Positions 8,539-16,372 of a stretch of DNA of 38,508 bases are shown here, piece by piece. The number at the start of each line of letters is the position of its first letter. Position 1 is the stretch's first letter. The stretch is taken from NCBI GenBank assembly GCA_022340385.1, contig JAJDOB010000164.1:1-38508 (forward strand). Reading direction: 5' to 3'. Position numbers and translations under genes: made by a program. Below the pieces are notes generated by a model, which worked only from the letters and a program-made list of their open reading frames with translations, searched no databases and was not told where the DNA came from. The stretch comes from Rhodobacter sp. GTDB taxonomy: Bacteria; Pseudomonadota; Alphaproteobacteria; Rhodobacterales; Rhodobacteraceae.

Positions 8539-9420
8539 TCACCCCGCGAAACGGGTCTGTGCGACCCCTTTGATCCCCAGACCGGACACCGCGAAAAGGC
8601 TGCCCGCCTCTGGCTGTCTGGCCTCGCTGCCGGGGGTCAGACCGACGCCAAGCGAGGTGACGAACAGAATATCCAGATCCGGCCCGCCGAACATCGGCTT
8701 GCTGGGCTTTTCGACCGGCATGTCAACCGTCATGATGACCTTGCCCTCGGGCGATATCCGGTACAGCTGCCAGCCGTCGATACCTGCCTGCCAGTAACAA
8801 CCATCGGCATCGACCGTGCCGCCATCTGGGCGGCCCGGCAGGACGCCGGTATCAAGGAACACGCGCGGCGCGCCCGGTGTGCCGGTCCCGGCGTCATAGT
8901 CGCAGACCCAGATCGTGCGCACCGCCGCGTTGCTGTCGGAAAAATACATGCGGGCCCCGTCGGGCGAAAAGGCCAGACCGTTGGTGGTAAAGATGCCGCC
9001 CTTCCACAGGGTCACACTGAAATCCGGGTCAAGCCGGTAAAAGCTGCCCAAAGCCTCTGGTGGGCCGCCATCCTTCATGCTGCCGGCCCAGAATCGACCC
9101 CTGGTATCGGTCGCACCGTCATTGAAACGGTTTTGTTCAAGATGCGCCTCGGGGTCGGACAGGGGCTTGCGCTGGCCCGTCGCCGGATCGAACAGCCAGA
9201 AGCCCGATTTCGTCGCCAGAACCAGACCGCCGGATTCGCGCACCGCAAGGCACCCGACGGGTTCGCCATAATCGATGCTGCTGTTTTCCCCGGTGGCGGG
9301 ATCATGGCGATGAATAAGTCCGGCGGGGATATCGACCCACCACAGAACCTGATCGCGATCGTCCCAGAAAGCGCCCTCGCCGACCTTGCTTCGTGTTCTT
9401 GCCACGCATTCGATTCGCAT
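8539..9420 (-). CDS. SMP-30/gluconolactonase-family sugar lactone hydrolase
   Basis: A 293-residue six-bladed beta-propeller of the SMP-30/LRE (regucalcin, gluconolactonase) family. Expected divalent-metal ligands are present: Glu15 in VGEGAFW, Asn in TTNGLAFSPD (about 147) and Asp in GRPDGGTVD (about 199). No signal peptide is visible, so it acts in the cytoplasm. Being first in the operon with udh, it most plausibly opens the galactaro- or glucarolactone made by Udh to the linear aldarate. Hydrolysis of an aldonolactone in the arabinose/galactose branch is an alternative. A plausible promoter (-35 TTGTCT, 17-nt spacer, -10 TAGATT) is present upstream and overlaps a candidate operator. Confidence 0.9.
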   Translation of the reverse strand: MRIECVARTRSKVGEGAFWDDRDQVLWWVDIPAGLIHRHDPATGENSSIDYGEPVGCLAVRESGGLVLATKSGFWLFDPATGQRKPLSDPEAHLEQNRFNDGATDTRGRFWAGSMKDGGPPEALGSFYRLDPDFSVTLWKGGIFTTNGLAFSPDGARMYFSDSNAAVRTIWVCDYDAGTGTPGAPRVFLDTGVLPGRPDGGTVDADGCYWQAGIDGWQLYRISPEGKVIMTVDMPVEKPSKPMFGGPDLDILFVTSLGVGLTPGSEARQPEAGSLFAVSGLGIKGVAQTRFAG

Positions 9421-9491
9421 GTGTCCCTCATCTGTTCCGGCCGCTTCGAAACCGTCGGCCTGCCCGGTCGCGATCCGGGCGGCGCACGGCG

Positions 9492-9520
9492 AATCTACCG
9501 GGTTCCAGCTTATAAGACAA
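9492..9520 (-). promoter_or_regulatory. Candidate promoter for the leftward lactonase-udh operon
   Basis: Minus strand: TTGTCT (9515-9520), 17-nt spacer, TAGATT (9492-9497), each 4/6 to the sigma-70 consensus. The -35 lies inside the candidate operator at 9510-9523, suggesting direct repression. Confidence 0.45.
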
Positions 9521-9523
9521 GTT
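9510..9523 (-). promoter_or_regulatory. Candidate GntR/FadR-type operator in the lactonase/ABC divergent region
   Basis: Minus strand AACTTGTCTTATAA, 12/14 identical to the site upstream of kdgD. It overlaps the -35 of the leftward promoter and lies 12 nt upstream of the -35 of the rightward ABC promoter, so one protein could control both transcripts. Confidence 0.45.
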
Positions 9524-9535
9524 GGGTAAATTCAT

Positions 9536-9563
9536 TTGACTAATTTGGACGTTGCCTGATAAC
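9536..9563 (+). promoter_or_regulatory. Candidate sigma-70-type promoter of the ABC-transport/aldarate operon
   Basis: TTGACT (9536-9541, 5/6 match), 16-nt spacer and GATAAC (9558-9563, 4/6). The start would lie about 40 nt before the AGGGAGG ribosome binding site of the binding-protein gene. A 6-bp stem (GAAGCG/CGCTTC, 9573-9591) falls in the predicted leader. Confidence 0.5.
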
Positions 9564-9612
9564 CTTTTGGGTGAAGCGATTTGCGCGCTTCAAATCTAGG
9601 GAGGAATAATCA

Positions 9613-11544
9613 ATGTCAAAGATCTGGCGCACCATGCGTCCGTTTTCATTTGCCAGTGCCGCAGCGGGGGCGATCATGCTGCCGCTGGCGGCCTGGGCAT
9701 TCAATGAAGCTCCTTCGCTGGCCGAACAGGTTGCCGCCGGCAATCTGCCCCCGGTCGACGAACGGCTGCCCAAGGCCCCCGAAGTCATCACGCCCCTGCA
9801 AGAGGTCGGCGTCTACGGCGGCACGATCCGCCGTTTTCTGTCGGGGTCCAACGACCACAACTCGATCCTGCGATTCGTTTCTCCGCAGGGCCTGACGCGG
9901 TGGAAGCCTGATTTTTCCGAAGTGATTCCGAACGTCGCCGAAAGCTGGACCGTGAACGACGACAGTTCAGAGTTCACGTTTCACCTGCGCGAAGGGATGA
10001 AATGGTCGGACGGCGCGCCCTTTACCGCCGATGACATCATGTTCTTTGTCGATGACCTGCTGAACAACAGCGAATTCTACCCCAATGCGCCGGCGCGCTT
10101 TGTGGTTGCCGGTGAAACCATGCAGGCCGAGAAGATCGACGATCAGACGGTCACGCTGAAATTCGCGGCCCCCTATGGCACCTTCCTGACAGAACTGGCG
10201 ACACCGCTGGCGCAGGAGCCGGTGATCTGGGCCAAGCATTTCTGCATGCAGTATCATCCCGCCTACAACCCCGATGTGCAGACGATGGTGGATGCGACCG
10301 AGGCCGTCGAGGACTGGCCAAGCCTGTTCCGCCTGAAATGTGGCGAAGTCGAAGCGCCCAATCGCTGGGCAAACCCCGACCGCCCGACGCTTGACCCCTG
10401 GGTCGTGACCGGAGACGGCTATTCCGCAGGTTCGACGCAGGTCATCATGGCGCGCAACCCGTATTTCTGGCAGGTCGACACGGCAGGCAACCAGTTGCCC
10501 TATGTCGACACGCTGACCTGGGGTGTCGCGCAGGACGCGCAGGCGATCCTGCTTGAAGCCATCGCCGGCCACGTCGACATGCAGGCGCGGCGGATTTCCA
10601 GCCTTCAGAACAAGCCCGTGCTGTCGCAGAACGCTGAAAAGGGCGGTTACCGGCTTTATGAGCGGCAGGAGTCCAACTCCAACGTCATGGCGATCCATTT
10701 CAACCACACCCACAAGGATCCGGTGATGCGCGAATTGATGACCAACAAGGACGTGCGCATCGCGCTGTCCCTGGGCATCGACCGTGACGAAATCATCGAT
10801 ATCGTCTGGCAGGGCGTGGGTGAGCCGTGGCAGATCGGGCCGACCGCCAAACATGTTCTTTATAACGAACAGCTTGGCCACCAGTACACCGAGTATGACC
10901 CCGAGCGGGCCAACGAAATGCTCGACGCCGCTGGCTATTCCGAGCGCGACAGCGAAGGCTACCGCCTGTTGCCTGACGGTCGTCGTCTGGAATTCAACGT
11001 GAACTACACCGGCGTGGAAATGCCGCAGTGGGGCGATGCGCTTGAAATCATCCGCGAGCAGTGGGCCCAGATCGGCGTCGGTCTGAACGCCTCGTCTGTC
11101 GAGCGTTCGATCTATTACAGCCGCGGCGAAGCCAACGAACATGACTTCATGGTCTGGGGCGCACCGGGCGGTCTGGACCCGACGCTTTCGCCGCGCGATG
11201 TTCTGGCTGTTCACCCGCAGGCCAGTTGGTTCGCGATTCCGTGGACGCGCTGGTATCTGTCGGGCGGCACCGAAGGGCAGGAGCCAAGCGAATCGATGAA
11301 GAAGCGGCTGAAGCTTTACGATGCTTTCAAGGCCGAGGCCGATCAGGCAAAGGCGCTGGATATCTTCCGCCAGATCCACCAGATCGCCGCGGACGAGTTC
11401 GAGATCATCGGTATCTCGACCCCGCCGAACCAGTTCGGTGTGGTGAACGCCAAGCTGCGCAACGTGCCCGACAGCCTGCCGGGCGGCTGGATGTATCCTG
11501 ATCCGGGCCCGACCCTGCCACAGCAGTATTTCTACGCCGAATAG
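9613..11544 (+). CDS. ABC transporter periplasmic substrate-binding protein (SBP_bac_5 family), probably oligogalacturonide/oligosaccharide
   Basis: A 643-residue binding protein of the dipeptide/oligosaccharide class, with a signal peptide ending near PLAAWA-FNE (about residue 29). Typical family features follow: PNVAESWTVNDD, FTFHLREGMKWSDGAPFTADD and a C-terminal section with PGGLDPTLSPRD. It is longer than DppA (about 535), as is common in binding proteins for sugar oligomers in alphaproteobacteria. It is the first gene of an operon containing pectinesterase, gudD and garD, so the ligand is probably an oligogalacturonide; this is context-based, since the family also binds peptides. An excellent AGGGAGG ribosome binding site precedes the ATG. 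A strong hairpin separates it from the permease genes. Confidence 0.9.
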   Translation: MSKIWRTMRPFSFASAAAGAIMLPLAAWAFNEAPSLAEQVAAGNLPPVDERLPKAPEVITPLQEVGVYGGTIRRFLSGSNDHNSILRFVSPQGLTRWKPDFSEVIPNVAESWTVNDDSSEFTFHLREGMKWSDGAPFTADDIMFFVDDLLNNSEFYPNAPARFVVAGETMQAEKIDDQTVTLKFAAPYGTFLTELATPLAQEPVIWAKHFCMQYHPAYNPDVQTMVDATEAVEDWPSLFRLKCGEVEAPNRWANPDRPTLDPWVVTGDGYSAGSTQVIMARNPYFWQVDTAGNQLPYVDTLTWGVAQDAQAILLEAIAGHVDMQARRISSLQNKPVLSQNAEKGGYRLYERQESNSNVMAIHFNHTHKDPVMRELMTNKDVRIALSLGIDRDEIIDIVWQGVGEPWQIGPTAKHVLYNEQLGHQYTEYDPERANEMLDAAGYSERDSEGYRLLPDGRRLEFNVNYTGVEMPQWGDALEIIREQWAQIGVGLNASSVERSIYYSRGEANEHDFMVWGAPGGLDPTLSPRDVLAVHPQASWFAIPWTRWYLSGGTEGQEPSESMKKRLKLYDAFKAEADQAKALDIFRQIHQIAADEFEIIGISTPPNQFGVVNAKLRNVPDSLPGGWMYPDPGPTLPQQYFYAE

Positions 11545-11564
11545 GCGGGCACTCTGAAACCAAA

Positions 11565-11594
11565 TGTGCCGGCCGGCACCGACCGGCCGGCACA
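11565..11594 (+). other. Intercistronic hairpin between binding-protein and permease genes
   Basis: TGTGCCGGCCGG / CCGGCCGGCACA form a perfect 12-bp stem with a 6-nt CACCGA loop. There is no T-run, so it is unlikely to be a full terminator. It is placed where a 3' hairpin would stabilise the abundant binding-protein message relative to the permease part. Confidence 0.7.
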
Positions 11595-11624
11595 CCGCCG
11601 AAACAACAAACCGGATCGCATCCC

Positions 11625-12611
11625 ATGATTTGGCGCTTCATCCTCAAACGGATCATCTGGATGGTCCCGTTCATGTTCGCGGTCTCGTTGGTTGCCTTCC
11701 TGCTGATCCAGGCCCCTCCGGGCGACTATCTGACGACCTATATCGCCAAGCTGGGCGAATCCAACGAGGTGATGGATCAGGCCTCTGTCGACAATCTTCG
11801 CGCCCGCTTCGGGCTGGATAAACCGCTTTACGTGCAATATTTCAAATGGGTGTCGAACCTGCTGGTCGGCGATTTCGGCATGTCCTTCGAATGGCGACAA
11901 CCGGTGTCGGAGCTGGTCTGGCAACGGATGGGTCTGACGATGATGCTGTCCTTTTCCACACTGCTGTTCACCTGGGCCGTCGCCTTTCCGATCGGGGTCT
12001 ATTCCGCGGTGCGCAAATATTCGATCGGCGACTATATCGCGACCACCATCGGGTTCATCGGGCTGGCGACGCCGAATTTTCTGCTGGCGCTGGTGCTGAT
12101 GTATATCGGCGTCGTGCATTTCGGCAGCGATGTCGGCGGGCTGTTTTCCTCTGAATACAAGAACGCACCGTGGAGCTGGCCGAAGGTCTGGAACCTGATC
12201 CAGCATCTCTGGCTGCCGGTCGTCGTGCTGGGCACCTCTGCCACCGCCAGCCTGATCCGCATCATGCGCGCCAACCTGCTGGACGAACTGAACAGACCCT
12301 ATGTCGACACTGCCCGCGCCAAGGGGCTGTCGGAATTCTGGCTGATCATGAAATACCCCGTCCGTGTCGCGCTGAACCCCTTCGTTTCGACGATCGGCTG
12401 GGTGCTGCCCAACCTGGTGTCCGGCGCAGTCGTCACGGCGATCGTGCTTAGCCTTCCGACGGCAGGCCCGCTGATGCTACAGGCGCTGTTGTCGCAGGAC
12501 ATGTATCTGGCCGGCGCCTTCGTGCTGCTGCTTTCGTCCCTGACGGTCATCGGCATGCTGATCTCTGACATCCTGCTTGTGCTGCTCGACCCGAGGGTCC
12601 GCTATGAGTAA
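11625..12611 (+). CDS. ABC transporter permease, DppB-type
   Basis: A 328-residue inner-membrane permease of the BPD_transp_1 family with about six membrane helices, the first at residues 9-29. The N-terminal GLDKPLYVQYFKWV segment and the EAA-like cytoplasmic loop around RIMRANLLDELNRPYVDTARAKGLS (about 210-235) are diagnostic of the DppB/OppB subgroup; this loop contacts the ATPase. It pairs with the next gene, whose start lies 8 nt inside its end, giving the heterodimeric channel of the importer. The family does not define the substrate; the neighbouring aldarate and pectin genes do so indirectly. Confidence 0.93.
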   Translation: MIWRFILKRIIWMVPFMFAVSLVAFLLIQAPPGDYLTTYIAKLGESNEVMDQASVDNLRARFGLDKPLYVQYFKWVSNLLVGDFGMSFEWRQPVSELVWQRMGLTMMLSFSTLLFTWAVAFPIGVYSAVRKYSIGDYIATTIGFIGLATPNFLLALVLMYIGVVHFGSDVGGLFSSEYKNAPWSWPKVWNLIQHLWLPVVVLGTSATASLIRIMRANLLDELNRPYVDTARAKGLSEFWLIMKYPVRVALNPFVSTIGWVLPNLVSGAVVTAIVLSLPTAGPLMLQALLSQDMYLAGAFVLLLSSLTVIGMLISDILLVLLDPRVRYE

Positions 12612-13800
12612 CCCCGGGCGCGACGACACCGAAGACACGCCGCACGCATTGGCGCTTCCGGCCGGATCGCACGTTCACGACGCACCCGCGCTCGCCGTGG
12701 ACATCGCGCCCGACAAGGTCGCCATTGCATCGCAGTGGCAGCTGACCTGGTGGGCGTTCAAGAAGCACAAGCTGGCGATGATCGGCCTTTGGGTGATCGC
12801 ATTCATGTACCTGATCTCGATCTTCGCCGAGGTCGTGGCGCCCGACAACCCGTCCAAACAGAACCGTCGCGCAGTCTATCACCCGCCCCAGATGATCCAT
12901 TTCATCGACAAGACCGACGACGGCACGCGCATTCGCCCCTATGTCTGGAAAATGGACCGCCAGCGCGATCCAGAAACACTGGCGATCAGCTATACGACGT
13001 CGGGCGAAAAGATCTACTTGCGGATGTTCGGCAAGGGCCCGGAGTATAAATTCTGGGGCCTGTGGAAGACGGACATCCATCTCTTTGCCACGGTCAGCCC
13101 GCGCGACAAATTCTTTATCTTCGGGGCAGACCGGCTGGGCCGCGACATGTTCAGCCGGGTGATCTATGGCACCAGGATATCAATGTCGATCGGCCTGATC
13201 GGGGTCGCGATCAGCCTTGTGCTGGGCATCGCGCTGGGCGGGCTGTCGGGATATTACGGTGGTCGCATCGACGCGGTAATCCAGCGCCTGATCGAGTTTG
13301 TTCTGTCGCTGCCGACGATTCCGATCTGGCTGGCGCTTGCGGCCTCGCTGCCACCAAGCTGGCCGATCTACCAACAGTATTTTGTCATAACCCTGATCGT
13401 CAGTCTTGTCGGGTGGACTGAACTGGGGCGCGTCGTGCGCGGCCGGTTCCTGGCGATGAAGAACGACGATTTCGTGATCGCCGCCCGGCTCGACGGCGCC
13501 ACGGAGGGGCGGATCATCTTTCGCCACATGCTGCCGTCGCTGACAAGCCATATCATCGCCTCGCTGACGCTGGCGATTCCGATGATGATCCTGGCGGAAA
13601 CCGGGCTGTCCTTCCTTGGGCTTGGGCTGCAACCGCCGGCGATTTCCTGGGGGGTTCTGCTGAAAGAGGCGCAGAACATCGTATCCATCAGCCAGGCGCC
13701 CTGGCTATTCATTCCCGGTGGCTTTGTGGTCATCGCGGTCCTGGCCTTCAATTTCCTTGGGGACGGCATGCGCGATGCCGCTGATCCATATGCCCAGTGA
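12604..13800 (+). CDS. ABC transporter permease, DppC-type
   Basis: The track start at 12577 is inside the upstream gene. ATG 12604 overlaps its stop and gives 398 residues. An N-terminal cytoplasmic tail (about 55 residues) and a first membrane helix (WWAFKKHKLAMIGLWVIA) are followed by a large periplasmic insertion of about 100 residues carrying many aromatic and charged residues. The conserved FGADRLGRDMFSRVIYGTR entry to the core and the EAA loop (VVRGRFLAMKNDDFVIAARLDGA) follow. Long insertions of this kind are seen in the YejE-like branch of DppC proteins that work with large ligands. It forms the channel with the preceding permease. Confidence 0.93.
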   Translation: MSNPGRDDTEDTPHALALPAGSHVHDAPALAVDIAPDKVAIASQWQLTWWAFKKHKLAMIGLWVIAFMYLISIFAEVVAPDNPSKQNRRAVYHPPQMIHFIDKTDDGTRIRPYVWKMDRQRDPETLAISYTTSGEKIYLRMFGKGPEYKFWGLWKTDIHLFATVSPRDKFFIFGADRLGRDMFSRVIYGTRISMSIGLIGVAISLVLGIALGGLSGYYGGRIDAVIQRLIEFVLSLPTIPIWLALAASLPPSWPIYQQYFVITLIVSLVGWTELGRVVRGRFLAMKNDDFVIAARLDGATEGRIIFRHMLPSLTSHIIASLTLAIPMMILAETGLSFLGLGLQPPAISWGVLLKEAQNIVSISQAPWLFIPGGFVVIAVLAFNFLGDGMRDAADPYAQ

Positions 13801-15484
13801 CACCCATCCGATCATCCGGGTCGACAATCTGAATGTCGGCTTTTCAATGCGTCAGGGCGTTGTCGACGTATTGCATGGCATCAGCTTTGACCTGCACCGG
13901 GGCAAGACCACCTGCATCGTCGGCGAATCCGGGTCCGGCAAATCCGTCACGGCACGCACGATCCTGAACATGGTGCCGCGTCCGGGGATCATCAACGGCG
14001 GGCGCATCATGTTCGACCCCGATGGCACCGGGCCCGTCTGCCTGACCGAGATGGACCCGCGCGGCAAGGAAATCCGCGCCATCCGGGGCGGCCGGATCGC
14101 GATGATCTTTCAGGAACCGATGTCGTCGCTGTCACCGGTGCACACCATCGGCAACCAGATCGTCGAGGCAATCCGCCTGCACCGGGATGTCGACAAGAAA
14201 GAGGCGCGCCGCATGGCCGCCGAGGCGCTGGCGCAGGTGGAGATACCGAACCCGGAAAAGGCGCTGGACAAATACGCCTTCGAATATTCCGGCGGCATGC
14301 GCCAGCGGGCGATGATCGCGATGGCGCTGTCCTGCCATCCCGACGTTCTGATCGCGGACGAGCCGACGACGGCGCTGGATGTCACCACGCAGGCCGAGAT
14401 CCTTGACCTGATGAAGAACCTGCAGACCGATCTGGGGATGGCGATCATGTTCATCACCCATGACATGGGCGTCGTGGCCGAAATCGCCGACGAGGTCGTG
14501 GTCATGGAACAGGGGCATGTCGTGGAAAAGGGCGGCATCGACCAGATTTTCAGCGCGCCCCAGCACCCCTACACGCAAAAGCTGCTGACGGCCGTGAAGA
14601 CGCTGGACGAGCCCGCACCGGGCAAGGTGCGCCCCGCCGCCGACGCCCGGGACATCCTGACCGTCAAGGGGCTGGAGTTGCGTTTCGAAAAGAAAGAGGG
14701 CTTTTTCCAGCGCGTCACCGAAGTCACCAAGGCGGTCGATGGCGTCAGTTTTACCCTTCGGCAGGGCGAGGCTTTAGGGATCGTCGGCGAAAGCGGATCG
14801 GGCAAGACCACGGTCGGGCGCTGCATCGCGCGGGTCTATGACCCGAATGCCGGCACCATCGACTATTCGGGGCAAAACCTGGTGACCGCAGGCGCGGCGG
14901 AACTGCGCGATACCCGCAAACAGATCCGGATGATCTTTCAGGATCCGTTCGCCTCGCTCAACCCGCGCATGACCGTCAAGCAACTGATCGCAGAACCGCT
15001 GATCGTGAATGGCATCGCCCGCGGAAAGGATCTGGAAGACCGGGTTGCAAAGCTGCTGACAGAGGTCGGCCTTGATCCGGGTATGATGGAACGCTACCCG
15101 CACGCGTTCTCTGGCGGCCAGCGCCAGCGAATCGTGGTGGCCCGCGCCATTGCGCTTGAACCCAAGCTGGTGATCGCCGACGAGCCAACCTCGGCGCTGG
15201 ACGTGTCGATCCGAACGCAGGTGCTGGATCTGCTGCTGCGCCTGCAGGCGGAAATGGGGCTGTCGTTCATCTTTATCAGCCACGACATGGCCGTGATCCG
15301 CTATTTCTGCGACCGGGTGGCGGTAATGTTCAAGGGCCGCATCGTCGAGATCGGCGAGACCGAGCAGATCATCACCGATCCGCAGCACCCCTACACCAAG
15401 GCGCTGCTGTCGTCGGTGCCGATCGCCGATCCGTCGCTGCGTGGCACGCGGCAACGGCATCGCTACATTCCGGAGCAGGCATGA
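13775..15484 (+). CDS. ABC transporter ATP-binding protein, fused DppD-DppF type
   Basis: About 569 residues with two complete ATPase domains in one chain. Domain 1 has Walker A GESGSGKS, signature YSGGMRQR and Walker B VLIADEPTTALD. Domain 2 has Walker A GESGSGKT, signature FSGGQRQR and Walker B LVIADEPTSALD. Each domain ends in the oligopeptide/dipeptide family C-terminal segment (QHPYTQKLL and QHPYTKALL), so this one protein supplies both halves of the importer motor. Start: ATG 13775 follows a GGGGACGG stretch within the end of the permease gene; ATG 13790 is an alternative without RBS. The stop overlaps the start of the esterase gene. Confidence 0.93.
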   Translation: MPLIHMPSDTHPIIRVDNLNVGFSMRQGVVDVLHGISFDLHRGKTTCIVGESGSGKSVTARTILNMVPRPGIINGGRIMFDPDGTGPVCLTEMDPRGKEIRAIRGGRIAMIFQEPMSSLSPVHTIGNQIVEAIRLHRDVDKKEARRMAAEALAQVEIPNPEKALDKYAFEYSGGMRQRAMIAMALSCHPDVLIADEPTTALDVTTQAEILDLMKNLQTDLGMAIMFITHDMGVVAEIADEVVVMEQGHVVEKGGIDQIFSAPQHPYTQKLLTAVKTLDEPAPGKVRPAADARDILTVKGLELRFEKKEGFFQRVTEVTKAVDGVSFTLRQGEALGIVGESGSGKTTVGRCIARVYDPNAGTIDYSGQNLVTAGAAELRDTRKQIRMIFQDPFASLNPRMTVKQLIAEPLIVNGIARGKDLEDRVAKLLTEVGLDPGMMERYPHAFSGGQRQRIVVARAIALEPKLVIADEPTSALDVSIRTQVLDLLLRLQAEMGLSFIFISHDMAVIRYFCDRVAVMFKGRIVEIGETEQIITDPQHPYTKALLSSVPIADPSLRGTRQRHRYIPEQA

Positions 15485-16371
15485 ACCTTGCCCGGGGCAT
15501 GCAGGAGGTGCTGGCGATGGACGGGCGCTTTGCCTCGCCGGCAGAGGCCGGGGCCTTCTGGATGGTCGGCGGCGCCGAGGTGGCGACGCGCGACCTGTCC
15601 TATCGCGGCGGCGCCGGGCAGGATCAGCGGCTTCGGCTGTATCGCGGCGCCGGCCCCGAGGCACCGACCCTGATCTATGTGCACGGCGGTGGCTGGGTCG
15701 GCGGCTCCATCGAACTGCACGATTATTCGGCCCGTGGCATGGCGGTTGCCGCCCCTTGCAACGTGGTCAGCCTGTCCTACCGTTTTGCGCCCGACCATCC
15801 CTATCCTGCCGGGTTGACGGATTGTCTTGCGGCGGTCGGCTGGCTGCATGAAAACGGGCCGGGCCTTGGGCTGAACACCGAACGCCTGCTGATCGGCGGG
15901 GCCTCTGCCGGGGCCAATCTGGCCGCGGCGGCGGCGCTGTCCCGGGATCGCGCGGTCTTTGCCGGTCTGCTGATTTTCTATGGCGTTTTGGGCTGTGATT
16001 TCGACACGCCCAGCTACCAGAAATACCGGAACGGCCCCGGCCTGACGCGGGCGCGAATGCAGGAACTGTTCGGCATGTATGACCCGGATGGCCAGCGCGC
16101 GCGCGACCCCCTGATCGCGCCACTGCAGTCAGACCGGCTGGGCGATCTGCCCCCGACCTGCATCATCGCGGCCGAACATGACGTATTGCTGGACGAGAAC
16201 CGCGCCATGGCCGAAGCCCTGCGTCAGGCCGGTGTCCCGACCGATTTTCATATCGAACCGGGGGTGACCCACGGGTTCATCAATCGCGGCCGGCTGGTTC
16301 CTGCCGCCGACGCATCCATCGCGCGCGCCGGCGAGTTTCTGACACGGCCTGCCCAACGAAAGACCGCCTGA
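15481..16371 (+). CDS. Alpha/beta-hydrolase fold-3 (HSL-family) esterase
   Basis: A 296-residue hormone-sensitive-lipase-type esterase without signal peptide. Visible signatures are the oxyanion motif HGGGW (about 65), nucleophile elbow GGASAGAN (Ser about 141), the acid in AEHDVLLDE (about 238) and the histidine in THGFINRG (about 264). It is coupled to the ATPase gene by ATGA and preceded by GGAG. Such enzymes cleave short acyl or methyl esters; in this operon it probably removes acetyl groups from imported pectic oligomers, which is an inference from context. It is unrelated in sequence to the other hydrolase at 6489-7355. Confidence 0.85.
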   Translation: MNLARGMQEVLAMDGRFASPAEAGAFWMVGGAEVATRDLSYRGGAGQDQRLRLYRGAGPEAPTLIYVHGGGWVGGSIELHDYSARGMAVAAPCNVVSLSYRFAPDHPYPAGLTDCLAAVGWLHENGPGLGLNTERLLIGGASAGANLAAAAALSRDRAVFAGLLIFYGVLGCDFDTPSYQKYRNGPGLTRARMQELFGMYDPDGQRARDPLIAPLQSDRLGDLPPTCIIAAEHDVLLDENRAMAEALRQAGVPTDFHIEPGVTHGFINRGRLVPAADASIARAGEFLTRPAQRKTA

Positions 16372-16372
16372 C

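Noticed and set aside
9967-11595. 542-residue minus-strand ORF opposite the ABC binding protein
   Set aside because: Antisense shadow; the plus-strand gene has signal peptide, RBS and family motifs.
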